Origin: Halomonas piscis
GTDB lineage: Bacteria > Pseudomonadota > Gammaproteobacteria > Pseudomonadales > Halomonadaceae
Assembly (NCBI RefSeq): GCF_031886125.1
Contig: NZ_CP119391.1
Coordinates: 496,001-560,000, forward strand
Length of the DNA stretch: 64,000 nucleotides
Reading direction: 5' to 3'
The translations under genes were made by a program, and so were the position numbers. Position 1 is the stretch's first letter, and every line of letters starts with the position of its first letter. Below, piece by piece: positions 17,185 through 26,917 of this stretch. The notes under the pieces were generated by a model that did no database searches, had not been told where the DNA came from, and worked only from the letters and a program-made list of their open reading frames with translations.

Positions 17185-17945
17185 CCGGTCCCCGCACCCG
17201 CGGGGCTGATCCGATGCTGGCCGACATTGAGCGTAAGCACGGTCACCGGTCCCCGCACCCGCGGGGCTGATCCGGTGTGGTGCTGGTGTTTGCGGCGGCG
17301 GGCACCCCGGTCCCCGCACCCGCGGGGCTGATCCGATAGAAATAGGCGTTTGCAGGCTGACCAGTTCCCGGTCCCCGCACCCGCGGGGCTGATCCGGCGG
17401 GAAACACCACGCTCTGCCCCAACACCTCCCGGTCCCCGCACCCGCGGGGCTGATCCGCTGGATGGTGTCGGTGAAAACAGAATCACGGTCCGGTCCCCGC
17501 ACCCGCGGGGCTGATCCGGGCGCGGTGATCGTGCCAGAGCGCGACTATGCCCGGTCCCCGCACCCGCGGGGCTGATCCGGCGCTTTGCTCGTCGTTTGTA
17601 CGATTTCTCGCCCGGTCCCCGCACCCGCGGGGCTGATCCGAACGCGGCATGCTCGATCTCGGCGCGGGCCTGCCGGTCCCCGCACCCGCGGGGCTGATCC
17701 GAGATCCAGCGCCTTGGTCGCCGCCGTGAAAGCCCGGTCCCCGCACCCGCGGGGCTGATCCGATCATTTCCTCAAACACAAACGGGTTGATGTTCCGGTC
17801 CCCGCACCCGCGGGGCTGATCCGATCTACCAGGGCAAGGTGCGCCCGGTGGTTGACCGGTCCCCGCACCCGCGGGGCTGATCCGTACGAGACCGCCAAGC
17901 TGGACGAGGAGTAACCCCGGTCCCCGCACCCGCGGGGCTGATCCG

Positions 17946-18221
17946 AGAGGGTCCACAGGGAGAGGCCGGTTCTATGGCCGGTCCCCGCACCCGCGGGGCT
18001 GATCCGATCACCGGTCAGGTCACGTTCATGGGCACCGACCGGTCCCCGCACCCGCGGGGCTGATCCGCGCGCCATTGGCCACCGCAGCATCAATAAACGC
18101 CGGTCCCCGCACCCGCGGGGCTGATCCGTCGCTACCATGCTCGATGCGCGACACCCTGCACCGGTCCCCGCACCCGCGGGGCTGATCCGCAGGAGCCCAT
18201 CCATACCAGCACCGGCCTGAC
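17946..18221 (+). repeat. five-spacer block, copy 1
   Basis: Five successive spacers (starting at 17946, 18007, 18068, 18129, 18190) recur unchanged and in the same order at 18312-18587. The copies are offset by 366 bp, that is six repeat units, and are separated by one unique spacer (18251-18282). Confidence 0.95.
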
Positions 18222-18311
18222 CCGGTCCCCGCACCCGCGGGGCTGATCCAGGTATCCCCCGTGTGACCACCATTGGCGGTACCCGGTCCCCGCACCCGCG
18301 GGGCTGATCCG

Positions 18312-18587
18312 AGAGGGTCCACAGGGAGAGGCCGGTTCTATGGCCGGTCCCCGCACCCGCGGGGCTGATCCGATCACCGGTCAGGTCACGTTCATGGGCA
18401 CCGACCGGTCCCCGCACCCGCGGGGCTGATCCGCGCGCCATTGGCCACCGCAGCATCAATAAACGCCGGTCCCCGCACCCGCGGGGCTGATCCGTCGCTA
18501 CCATGCTCGATGCGCGACACCCTGCACCGGTCCCCGCACCCGCGGGGCTGATCCGCAGGAGCCCATCCATACCAGCACCGGCCTGAC
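18312..18587 (+). repeat. five-spacer block, copy 2
   Basis: Identical to 17946-18221. It is followed by a different spacer (18617-18648) which is itself repeated in tandem at 18678-18709, so the array has recombined between repeats more than once. Confidence 0.95.
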
Positions 18588-20214
18588 CCGGTCCCCGCAC
18601 CCGCGGGGCTGATCCGGGGTAGGCTCAGGCTGGCCTATAGCTGAAACCCCGGTCCCCGCACCCGCGGGGCTGATCCGGGGTAGGCTCAGGCTGGCCTATA
18701 GCTGAAACCCCGGTCCCCGCACCCGCGGGGCTGATCCGGCTTAACCGTCACGCTGAACGGGCTCCCAGCCCCGGTCCCCGCACCCGCGGGGCTGATCCGT
18801 TGACTCAGGCCGTCAAGGTGGGCTCGGCAACCCGGTCCCCGCACCCGCGGGGCTGATCCGTAGGTCTGGGAAGCGAAGTCGAGGAGCATGGACCGGTCCC
18901 CGCACCCGCGGGGCTGATCCGATCGCCCGCATGGAGGCCACCCAATGAGCATCCCGGTCCCCGCACCCGCGGGGCTGATCCGCATGATTCCATTGTGGAG
19001 ACGGGCGCTGCTGCCCGGTCCCCGCACCCGCGGGGCTGATCCGCACCGGCTCGACCATAGGCGGGCTGGCCGGCACCGGTCCCCGCACCCGCGGGGCTGA
19101 TCCGCGCCAGCCCTTGCCGTCCAGCGTCACCACGTCCCGGTCCCCGCACCCGCGGGGCTGATCCGCAGTGAGGTGAGGAGCGGGTCGGGGCGGGCGTTCC
19201 GGTCCCCGCACCCGCGGGGCTGATCCGCGAAGAGTGCTCAGTCGTGCCGATAAATAGCGCCGGTCCCCGCACCCGCGGGGCTGATCCGGCTGACACGGTA
19301 GAGAGCGAGACCGAGTATCACCGGTCCCCGCACCCGCGGGGCTGATCCGATGACGCCCCCGCTTGGGCGGCGGGGGATTACCCGGTCCCCGCACCCGCGG
19401 GGCTGATCCGCGACGCACCTGGTCGGAATGCGTGAGGCGTTCCCGGTCCCCGCACCCGCGGGGCTGATCCGCTGCTCGATCATGCTGCTGTCTCCTTTGC
19501 TGTCCGGTCCCCGCACCCGCGGGGCTGATCCGGGATTTTCCGTCAGCAAGTCGTTAACGGTGCTCCGGTCCCCGCACCCGCGGGGCTGATCCGTGATCGT
19601 CTCCGAGCACGCGGAGACTCGCCGCCCGGTCCCCGCACCCGCGGGGCTGATCCGCTATATTGCGCCGTGCTGGCGCGGGGACTGAACCGGTCCCCGCACC
19701 CGCGGGGCTGATCCGTGGCCGCTGCTTTTGCTGCCCATAAATATGCGCCGGTCCCCGCACCCGCGGGGCTGATCCGCTATATTGCGCCGTGCTGGCGCGG
19801 GGACTGAACCGGTCCCCGCACCCGCGGGGCTGATCCGCGCAGGAAACCGCTACAATCGGCTATACGGGCCTGGTCCCCGCACTCGTGGGGATGGACCGTT
19901 GTACGACAGCGGCGGCGCGGTATGCTTGTCTCGATCCTCGCGCTTGCGGGGGTAGCCCGTTTCTATCCACACGGCCAGGGCGGGTCGCGAAGAAGATCCC
20001 TGCATTTGCGGGGTAACAGTTAGTTAGTGCGATTTTGTTGCGTTAGCTCCCACGTGCAATTTTTTTGAGCACCTGAAACAATGTCTGCGTTTTTGCCGCC
20101 TGAACATGTATGGGGCGCTCGGTGGCGGTGTGCTGCAAAATAGTCATCGTCTGCCCGTGGCACCGCGCCCGGCGGCTCTTTTTCAAGCTAAGTGATGCTT
20201 ATCCGGAGACAATA

Positions 20215-21621
20215 ATGTCAGCCAAGACGCTCGCCCTGATCGAAGAGCACGATGTGATATGGATCGATCTGCGCTTTACCGACACCCTCGGCAAGGAGCA
20301 GCATGTGACCATTCCGGCGCGTGACGTGGACGAAGATTTTTTTGAAGACGGCCAGATGTTCGACGGCTCATCGATGGCCGGCTGGAAGGGCATCAACGAG
20401 TCCGACATGGTGCTGCGCCCGGAAGACGGCACGGCCTACCTGGACCCGTTCACCGAAGATACCACCCTGGTGCTGCGCTGCGACATTATCGAGCCGGCCA
20501 CCATGCAGGGGTACGACCGCGACCCGCGCTCCATCGCCAAGCGCGCCGAGGCATACCTTCAGTCCACCGGCCTTGGCGATACGGCGTTTTTCGGCCCGGA
20601 GCCGGAGTTTTTCATCTTTGACGAGGTGCACTGGAAAACCGACATCCAGGGCTCAATGTACAAGATCACCTCGGAAGAGGCGGCATGGTCGGCCGATCAC
20701 GCGATCGAAGGCGGTAACCTGGGCCATCGTCCGCGGGTGAAGGGCGGCTACTTTCCCGTACCGCCGGTGGACAGCTTCCACGATATCCGCGGCGCCATGT
20801 GCAACACTCTGGAGTCCATCGGCCAGGGCGTGGAAGTTCACCACCACGAGGTGGGCACTGCCGGGCAGAACGAGATCGGCGTCAAGTTCAACACCCTGGT
20901 GAAGAAGGCCGACGAAGTTCAGGAACTGAAGTATGTGATCCACAACGTGGCCCACGCCTACGGCCGGACCGCCACCTTCATGCCCAAGCCGCTGGTGGGC
21001 GATAACGGCTCGGGCATGCACGTGCACCAGTCGTTCTGGAAAGATGGCGACAACCAGTTTGCCGGGGACGAGTACGCCGGGCTTTCGGAGATGGCGCTTT
21101 ATTATATCGGCGGCATCATCAAGCACGCCCGGGCGCTGAACGCTTTCACCAACGCGGCGACCAACTCCTACAAGCGGCTGGTGCCGGGCTTTGAGGCGCC
21201 GGTGATGCTGGCCTACAGCGCGCGCAATCGTTCGGCCTCGATCCGCATCCCCTACACCGCCAACCCCAAGGGCAAGCGGGTGGAGCTGCGCTTCCCCGAC
21301 CCCACGGCCAACCCCTACCTGTGCTTTGCAGCGATGCTGATGGCGGGGATCGACGGCATCAAGAACCAGATCCACCCCGGCGATGCCATGGACAAGAACC
21401 TCTACGACCTGCCGCCGGAAGAAGGCAAGCAGGTGCCCACCGTGGCCACCAGCCTGGAGCAGGCGCTGGAAGCGCTGGATGAAGACCGGGCTTTTCTGAC
21501 CGAGGGCGGGGTGTTTAGCGACGGCATGATCGATGCCTATATCGCTCTCAAGAGTGAGGATGTGGACTACCTGCGCATGACTACCCATCCCGTGGAGTTC
21601 GAGCTGTACTATAGCTGTTAA
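20215..21621 (+). CDS. glnA: glutamine synthetase, type I
   Basis: 468 aa, the usual GSI-beta length. Visible motifs: [16 protein letters not shown] near residue 50, the metal-binding [21 protein letters not shown] sequence ([16 protein letters not shown]), [10 protein letters not shown], and the adenylylation loop with a tyrosine ([11 protein letters not shown]). It makes glutamine from glutamate, ammonia and ATP. The ATG at 20215 has CCGGAG upstream. The 193 bp before it follows the CRISPR trailer and no sigma-54 promoter with correct GG-N10-GC spacing was found. Confidence 0.97.
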   Translation: MSAKTLALIEEHDVIWIDLRFTDTLGKEQHVTIPARDVDEDFFEDGQMFDGSSMAGWKGINESDMVLRPEDGTAYLDPFTEDTTLVLRCDIIEPATMQGYDRDPRSIAKRAEAYLQSTGLGDTAFFGPEPEFFIFDEVHWKTDIQGSMYKITSEEAAWSADHAIEGGNLGHRPRVKGGYFPVPPVDSFHDIRGAMCNTLESIGQGVEVHHHEVGTAGQNEIGVKFNTLVKKADEVQELKYVIHNVAHAYGRTATFMPKPLVGDNGSGMHVHQSFWKDGDNQFAGDEYAGLSEMALYYIGGIIKHARALNAFTNAATNSYKRLVPGFEAPVMLAYSARNRSASIRIPYTANPKGKRVELRFPDPTANPYLCFAAMLMAGIDGIKNQIHPGDAMDKNLYDLPPEEGKQVPTVATSLEQALEALDEDRAFLTEGGVFSDGMIDAYIALKSEDVDYLRMTTHPVEFELYYSC

Positions 21622-21667
21622 GTGATTGACTGCAGCTGTTAAGGTTTGCCGACCGTCGGCTGATGAC

Positions 21668-21696
21668 GCGCCTGCCCGCTGGGCAGGCGCTTTTGT
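21668..21696 (+). terminator. glnA terminator
   Basis: Perfect stem GCGCCTGCCC / GGGCAGGCGC with a 3-nt loop followed by TTTTGTTT, 47 bp after the glnA stop. Confidence 0.85.
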
Positions 21697-21730
21697 TTGA
21701 GGTGAGACAATCATTTGAGGTAGGGACGCA

Positions 21731-22243
21731 ATGAGGCAGCAGCGAGTCGGGTGGCTTGTGGGCATGCTGATGGCGGCGCTTGCCTGGGGGCCGCTTCAGG
21801 CGCAAACGGTGTACCGAGTGGTGGACGAGGCGGGCAACGTGACGTTCACCGACGACGCCGACAGCGGCGGCCGCGAGGTAACGCTCAAGCCGCTGCAGGG
21901 CGTCAGCGCCTCGACGCCGGAAAAGCCCTCGGCCGAGCCATCGCCGGGCGCACCGTTCATGCCTTACGACCGCTTTGTGATCGCTCGGCCGGCCAGCACG
22001 GCGACCCTGCCCGCCGCGCCGTTTCCGGTAGAGGTGGAGGTGCGCCCGGCGCTGCGCGACGACCACCGGGTCCGCCTGCTGGTGGACGGCAGCCTGAGCC
22101 AGTCGGCGCTGCGCAGCGACGCGTTCTGGGTGCCGCGGCTGGCACCCGGCGAACACCGCCTGCAGGCCGAGCTGCTGGATGCCCGGCAGCGCGTTCGCCA
22201 CCGCACGCCGGAGCTCGAGGTGCGCGTGGCGCCGGGCGGCTAG
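21731..22243 (+). CDS. DUF4124-domain secreted protein
   Basis: 170 aa. It has a signal peptide (VGWLVGMLMAALAWGPLQA), then the DUF4124 hallmark TVYRVVDEAGNVTFTDDAD, which often occurs beside glnA in gammaproteobacteria. A proline-rich linker and a C-terminal beta-type segment follow (FPVEVEVRPALRDDHRVRLLVDGS), resembling an Ig-like module. It is probably periplasmic and its function is unknown. It converges on the ChaN-like gene, with both stops in CTAG at 22240-22243. Confidence 0.8.
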   Translation: MRQQRVGWLVGMLMAALAWGPLQAQTVYRVVDEAGNVTFTDDADSGGREVTLKPLQGVSASTPEKPSAEPSPGAPFMPYDRFVIARPASTATLPAAPFPVEVEVRPALRDDHRVRLLVDGSLSQSALRSDAFWVPRLAPGEHRLQAELLDARQRVRHRTPELEVRVAPGG

Positions 22244-23124
22244 CCGGTATCCAGCCGCTCCATGAAGCCGGCCTTCGGCGCGGGAGAGGCTTCGAGCATA
22301 TAGAGCGCATCGGCAAGCCCGGGGGTCTGCGGCCGGCAGCTATCGGCGGGTACCGGCAGCAGCGTCATCTGGTGATGCACGCCGCGTTTGTCGAGCTGGT
22401 GGGCCACGCCGTCGCGGTGCTGCATGTGCCCTCTGCCCATGATGCCCACGGCCAGCTTGCCACCGGCGCTGGCCCGGGCAAGGGCGTCAGCCATGGCGGT
22501 ATCCCAGGCAAGCTGGGCGCGCAGAAAGGTGGTAAACGGCCGCTCCAGCGGGTGGGCGTCGTAAACCGCGCGCAGGCGCTGGCGATAGGCCGGGCTGGGG
22601 GCCGCCGGCGGGGCAATGCCGTGGCGCTCGGCAGGAGGCACGGCGTCAAAGCCTTCGTCAGCGAGCCGGCGGCGAAGCTCGGGGGCAATATTCAGCGCCA
22701 CCAGCGGAATGCGGTTCATCCGCGCGAAGTGGAAGATCGGCAGGTACATGGCCGCCTCAAAGCCCCAGGTCTCGTCCCAGCGGCTTTGGCGCAGCAGTTC
22801 GTCCTCGCTCAGCTCGCCGTTGACCCAGGCATCGAGCGCCGGCTGGGCGCGGCGGGGCAGCATCTCAAGCCCGATCACTATGTCGTCGCGGTGGGCGGCA
22901 AGCCCGGCCAGGGTATGGAGTTCGAAGCGATGATCGGCCATCTGGTCATGACGCTCGCCGATCAGCACCACGTCCTGGGCGGCGGCTCGGGCCATGACCC
23001 GGGAGGCCTCGGTGACGCTACCGTGCTGCCACCAGTCGCCCGGTGCCAGGCAGCCCTCGGCAAGGGCGGGTGGGGTAAGGGCCGCGAGCATGAGCCCCAG
23101 CGTGAAAAGGCGTAGTCGGCGCAT
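22240..23124 (-). CDS. ChaN-family (DUF399) putative haem/iron-regulated protein
   Basis: 294 aa with a signal peptide (RLFTLGLMLAALTPPALA). Family signatures are VVLIGERHDQMADHRFELHTL near the N-terminus and IMGRGHMQHRDGVAHQL near the C-terminus. ChaN of Campylobacter binds haem at an outer-membrane site. No lipobox cysteine is visible after the signal, so this protein is probably soluble in the periplasm. The ATG at 23124 has AAGGA upstream. It is 32 bp after the YqiA-like gene on the same strand and likely co-transcribed. Confidence 0.78.
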   Translation of the reverse strand: MRRLRLFTLGLMLAALTPPALAEGCLAPGDWWQHGSVTEASRVMARAAAQDVVLIGERHDQMADHRFELHTLAGLAAHRDDIVIGLEMLPRRAQPALDAWVNGELSEDELLRQSRWDETWGFEAAMYLPIFHFARMNRIPLVALNIAPELRRRLADEGFDAVPPAERHGIAPPAAPSPAYRQRLRAVYDAHPLERPFTTFLRAQLAWDTAMADALARASAGGKLAVGIMGRGHMQHRDGVAHQLDKRGVHHQMTLLPVPADSCRPQTPGLADALYMLEASPAPKAGFMERLDTG

Positions 23125-23156
23125 GGCGCGTCCTTGGAATAAAAGGCGAAGCCGGG

Positions 23157-23684
23157 TCACTCGCAGCCGGCAAGCGCCTGGCAGTGATGCAGGAAGCGTT
23201 CGAAATCGTCGAGGATGATCGACAGGCTTGCGTGCAGGCGGTGGTCGTCGTCGAGCAGCCGCAGCGACAGGCGCTGCTCCCGGGCATAGTCGATCACCGG
23301 CCCGGGAGCCACGACGTCGTCCTGCCAGCCGTGGACAAGGTGGCAGACGCGGGCCTTGAGCACCGGTGAGGTTTCCGGGTAGGCGGCTATGCCCAGCGCC
23401 GGCGCCAGCAGGAAGCAGCCCAGCACGGCGTGTTCGGCCCCCAGCATGGCGCTGACCCAGCCGCCAAGGCTGGACCCGGCCATGACGCAGCGGGCGGGGT
23501 CGTCGCCGCGCTCGGCAAGGGTTTGGCGCAGGTGTTCCAGGCGATCGCGAGGATCGGGCTGCTGGCGGTAGTCCATGACCACCGTGTCGACGTTGTCGAG
23601 CCGCTCGGCAACGCCCTTGAGGGCCTGTACCTTGAGGGCGCCGGGCCCGCTTTCCAGGCCGTGGGAGAGATAAACGGTAATCAT
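23157..23684 (-). CDS. YqiA-like alpha/beta-hydrolase (esterase)
   Basis: 175 aa, the YqiA size. The fold is indicated by ITVYLSHGLESGP, the nucleophile elbow GSSLGGW, an acid strand HLVHGWQDDVVAP, and a late histidine in DDDHRLHASL. The ATG at 23684 has GGAG close upstream, and the longer frame adds a basic stretch with no support. The substrate is unknown; the family acts on short-chain esters. Confidence 0.75.
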   Translation of the reverse strand: MITVYLSHGLESGPGALKVQALKGVAERLDNVDTVVMDYRQQPDPRDRLEHLRQTLAERGDDPARCVMAGSSLGGWVSAMLGAEHAVLGCFLLAPALGIAAYPETSPVLKARVCHLVHGWQDDVVAPGPVIDYAREQRLSLRLLDDDHRLHASLSIILDDFERFLHHCQALAGCE

Positions 23685-23813
23685 GGTCGCTCCGCAGTGA
23701 AACCCGATGAGCCGAGTGCCGGCGACAAAGCCGCCGGCGCGTTGTTCAGCCTTGCCCAAACCCTAGCGGGTTCGTCGAGAGCTGCCAAGCAGTCCGGGCA
23801 AGGCCCGGCAGGC

Positions 23814-25157
23814 CTAGGCGTTGTCGGCTTCGGCGTTGTCGGCTTCGAAGTCGCGCAACAGCTGGTTGCCGCGGCTCACGGCGTCATCCGTGGCTTCTTC
23901 GCCGTTCTTGTCGCCGTCCATGACGGCTTTCATTTCTTCGATGATGACCTGGCGGATCTCCATGAAGTTGCCAAGGCGTGTGCCCCTGGCGTTGTCCGTG
24001 GGCGGCTTTTGTGTCAGCTGCTCGAAGGCCACCGAGGCACCGGGGTTGGCCTTGTAGAACCCCTGCTCTTCGCCCTGTTTTCGGGCGGCCTGGGTAATGG
24101 GCAGGTAGCCGGTTTTCTGATGCCACTTGGCCTGCACGCCAGGCTTTGACAAATAGTCGAAAAAGGCCGCGACGGCGTCGTATTCCGCGTCGCTGTGGCC
24201 GCGCATGACCCACAGCGACGAGCCGCCGAGGATGGCGTTTTGCGGGGCGCCTTCCACGTCGTCGTAATAGGGTTGCCGGGCGTAGCCAACGTCAAAGCTG
24301 GCGTTGTTTGCCACGTCGGCCCGGGCCGCCGAGGAGCCAAGCAGCATGGCGCAGGCCTGGGCGTAAAACATCGGCTCGGCGTTGGAACCTTCATCGGCGC
24401 CGCTCCAGCGGAAGACGTCGCTACCCTGCCAGATGTGGAGATTGTCCCAGTGGCGCGCCACCGTCTCGTTGTTGAACTCAAGCTTGGCGTCCAGCCCGCC
24501 AAAGCCGTTTTGCTGCGTGGCCAGCGCCAGGTTGTGCACGGCGGAGAGGTTTTCCAGCAGGGTCCAGCTGGGTTTGGCGGCGGTAAAGCCGCATTCGGCG
24601 GCGCCCGAGTTGGTAATGGCCGTCGCGGCCTGGGCCACCCCGTACCAGGTGGTGGGCGGCTCGTCCGGATCGAGCTCCGCTTCTTTGAACACGTCGCGGT
24701 TGTAATACATGATCGGCGTGGAGACGTTCAGCGGGAACGACGGCATGCGCCCCTGGGCGTCGCGGTAATAGGCCACAATCGCCGGGAGGAAGGCCTCTGT
24801 ATCGAGGGGCTCGCCGTGTTCCTCCATCAGCTCATGCAGCGGGTAAATGATGTTCTCGTCGTTTTGCATCATGGTGCCCGTGCCCGCATCGGGCACCTGA
24901 AGAATATGCGGCTGGCCGTCGCCACGAATGGCCTCAATGGCCTTGGTGACGGCCTTGTTGCCGGCGCCGCGAAAGCTGGTGATCACGCGGTAGTCTTCCT
25001 GGGAGCGGTTAAACTCCTGGGCCATTTCCTCAAGAATGGTGCCACGCTTGCCGTTCATGGCGTGCCACCACTGGATATCGGTCGCGGCCTGGGCCGGCAG
25101 GCTGACACAGGCGAAAACGAGCCCGGCGGTAGCGGCAGAAAGCAAGAAGCGGGGCAT
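23814..25157 (-). CDS. ugpB: sn-glycerol-3-phosphate-type ABC substrate-binding protein
   Basis: 447 aa with a signal peptide (RFLLSAATAGLVFACVSLPAQA). UgpB-like features are TDIQWWHAMNGKRGTILEEMAQEFN at the mature start, FRGAGNKAVTKAIEAIR, PSFPLNVSTPIMYYNRDVF, and a C-terminal QLTQKPPTDNARGTRLGNFMEIRQVIIEEM. No permease or ATPase genes lie nearby, so the partner components would be elsewhere. The C-terminus is acidic. It diverges from argE across a 185-bp gap. Confidence 0.85.
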   Translation of the reverse strand: MPRFLLSAATAGLVFACVSLPAQAATDIQWWHAMNGKRGTILEEMAQEFNRSQEDYRVITSFRGAGNKAVTKAIEAIRGDGQPHILQVPDAGTGTMMQNDENIIYPLHELMEEHGEPLDTEAFLPAIVAYYRDAQGRMPSFPLNVSTPIMYYNRDVFKEAELDPDEPPTTWYGVAQAATAITNSGAAECGFTAAKPSWTLLENLSAVHNLALATQQNGFGGLDAKLEFNNETVARHWDNLHIWQGSDVFRWSGADEGSNAEPMFYAQACAMLLGSSAARADVANNASFDVGYARQPYYDDVEGAPQNAILGGSSLWVMRGHSDAEYDAVAAFFDYLSKPGVQAKWHQKTGYLPITQAARKQGEEQGFYKANPGASVAFEQLTQKPPTDNARGTRLGNFMEIRQVIIEEMKAVMDGDKNGEEATDDAVSRGNQLLRDFEADNAEADNA

Positions 25158-25342
25158 GGGTAATCCTGTTGGTTTGTGTCGATCGCAATGGGTGCCAAGG
25201 CGTGCCGAAGCAGTAATTCCTGAGTAGTGTAGGCGATATTGTGCCGGGTGCGAAAAGAAAGCAGCCGGTAGCGGCCGGCGTAGGCGCACCGAGGCGCGAA
25301 TGGTAGGCTCTGGCGAAGACATTGGGCTAACCGGAGTGAGGC

Positions 25343-26530
25343 ATGCAGCAGGCAGTGGCGTTGCTTGAGGACCTGGTGGCGTTCGATACCACGTCGCACC
25401 GTTCCAACCTGGCGCTGATCGAGTACGTCGAGGCGTACCTGGCGCGCTACGGCGTGTCCGCCGAGCGGGTGACGAGCCCCTGCGGGGAAAAGGCCAACCT
25501 CATGGCGCGCATCGGCCCCGACGCGCCGGGCGGGGTGATGCTGTCCGGCCATACCGACGTGGTGCCCGTCGCAGGCCAGCCGTGGTCGAGCGACCCTTTC
25601 ACGCTGCGCGCAGGCGGCGGCGAGCGGCTTTACGGGCGCGGCACCTGCGATATGAAAGGCTTTATTGCCTGCGTGCTGTCCCGGGTGCCCGATTGGACAA
25701 GGGCCGAACTCGAGCGGCCGATTTATCTGGCGTTTTCCTACGATGAAGAAGTCGGCTGCGTGGGGGCGCCGGCGCTGATCGCAGGCTTCATGCAGCGCTA
25801 CCCCCAGGCGTCAGGCGTTCACGTCATTGTCGGCGAGCCGACGGCCATGCGGCCGGTAGTGGCGCAGAAGGGCGCCACCAACCTGCGCACCACGGTCACC
25901 GGGCAGGAGGCGCACAGCAGCCAGGTGGATCAGGGCGTGTCGGCGGTTCACGTGGCCGCCCGGCTGGTGACCTTTATCGAGGACACCATGGCCGAGCTGG
26001 TGGCGGAAGGCCGGGTGGATGACGCCTTCAACGTGGCGCATTCCAGCCTGCACGTGGGCAGGATACAGGGCGGCACCGCGATCAACATTACCGCCCGGGA
26101 GTGCACCTTCGAGTGGGAGATTCGCCATTTGCCAAGCGATACCTTCGAGGCGCTTTACCAACGCTTCGAGGCGCGCTGCGAGGCGTTGATCCGCGAGACA
26201 GAAGCGGCCGGCAAGCCGCTGGCGATCGACACGAAGGCGCTCAACGTGACCGTGCCCGGGCTTGCCGACCGCGACAACCGCCGGGTGCTGGCGCTGGTCG
26301 AGGCTCACCTGCCCGAGGCCTGCGGGCGCCACGCCGTGGCTTACGCCACCGAGGCGGGACAGTTTCAGGAAGCGGGGCTCGAGACGCTGATTCTGGGCCC
26401 GGGCAGCATCGCCCAGGCCCACCAGCCCGATGAGTACGTCCAAAAGGAGCAGCTCGCCGCCTGCCTGGACTTTCTGGGGCGCATGGGCCGGGCGCTGGAA
26501 CAGAAAGACGAAACCGGTGGCGAGACATGA
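25343..26530 (+). CDS. argE: acetylornithine deacetylase
   Basis: 395 aa M20-family metallopeptidase that releases ornithine from N-acetylornithine. Metal-site motifs: MLSGHTDVVPV, RGTCDMKGFIACVL, SYDEEVGCVGA, and EAHSSQVDQGVSAV in the dimerisation domain; the late histidine is in GSIAQAHQPDEYV. The family start and a GGAGTG site support 25343. It overlaps the next gene by 4 bp (ATGA). Confidence 0.9.
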   Translation: MQQAVALLEDLVAFDTTSHRSNLALIEYVEAYLARYGVSAERVTSPCGEKANLMARIGPDAPGGVMLSGHTDVVPVAGQPWSSDPFTLRAGGGERLYGRGTCDMKGFIACVLSRVPDWTRAELERPIYLAFSYDEEVGCVGAPALIAGFMQRYPQASGVHVIVGEPTAMRPVVAQKGATNLRTTVTGQEAHSSQVDQGVSAVHVAARLVTFIEDTMAELVAEGRVDDAFNVAHSSLHVGRIQGGTAINITARECTFEWEIRHLPSDTFEALYQRFEARCEALIRETEAAGKPLAIDTKALNVTVPGLADRDNRRVLALVEAHLPEACGRHAVAYATEAGQFQEAGLETLILGPGSIAQAHQPDEYVQKEQLAACLDFLGRMGRALEQKDETGGET

Positions 26531-26847
26531 GCCGGGGTGGCGTTCCCGCTGCGGCGACCTGGTATCTCTATCTGCTGGAGTGCCGGCGCGGCACCTACGT
26601 CGGCATTACCAACGATTTGTGCCGACGCTACCGCGCCCACTGCGCCGGCAAGGGTGCGCGCTATACCCGGGCCAATCCGCCGGTGGCGCTGCTGGGCGCC
26701 CAGCCCTTCGCCGGGCGCGCTGCGGCCAGCCGGGCCGAATACGCGCTCAAGCAGCAGAGCCCCGCCGCCAAGCGCCGCTGGGCGCAGCGCTGGCAGGCGC
26801 CGGCGCTGACGGCTACCGGCTGCGGAGTAGATGACAATAGCGCCTGA
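26527..26847 (+). CDS. GIY-YIG nuclease-domain protein
   Basis: 106 aa. The YhbQ/UPF0213-type GIY-YIG signature is YLYLLECRRGTYVGITNDLCRRYRAH, with ARYTRANPPVALLGAQPF following. The catalytic tyrosine and arginine are present. It may act in DNA repair or processing. It is coupled to argE by ATGA. Confidence 0.85.
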   Translation: MSRGGVPAAATWYLYLLECRRGTYVGITNDLCRRYRAHCAGKGARYTRANPPVALLGAQPFAGRAAASRAEYALKQQSPAAKRRWAQRWQAPALTATGCGVDDNSA

Positions 26848-26917
26848 ATCGGGCAGGCTAGGGTGCTTGCATGGCCTCATGTCCATGGCAGCGTTAATGG
26901 CAAAGGAGAGCAGGCAG

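Larger units (their letters stand above)
17185..20021 (+). CRISPR. type I-E CRISPR array, 44 conserved plus 3 decayed repeats
   Basis: The 29-nt repeat begins at 17185 and recurs every 61 bp, with 32-nt spacers except one of 33 nt (19166-19198). Forty-four repeats run to 19837. Three more, at 19870 (23 of 29 matching), 19931 (19 of 29) and 19993 (about 14 of 29), are decayed, as is usual at the trailer end. Each repeat has the I-E hairpin CCCCGC-ACCC-GCGGGG and an 8-nt handle CTGATCCG. Repeat 18 (18222-18250) ends in A instead of G. Internal duplications are listed separately. Minus-strand open frames across the array are artefacts of the 61-bp repetition. Confidence 0.98.

Noticed and set aside
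17092-19760. Minus-strand proteins with repeated SAPRVRGP / ISPAGAGTG segments
   Set aside because: These are translations of the CRISPR repeats; the periodicity follows the 61-bp unit and no gene features exist.
20040-20214. Sigma-54 promoter before glnA
   Set aside because: TGGC and TGCA boxes exist (around 20123-20137), but the GG-to-GC spacing is 9 rather than 10 nt; no NtrC site was clear.
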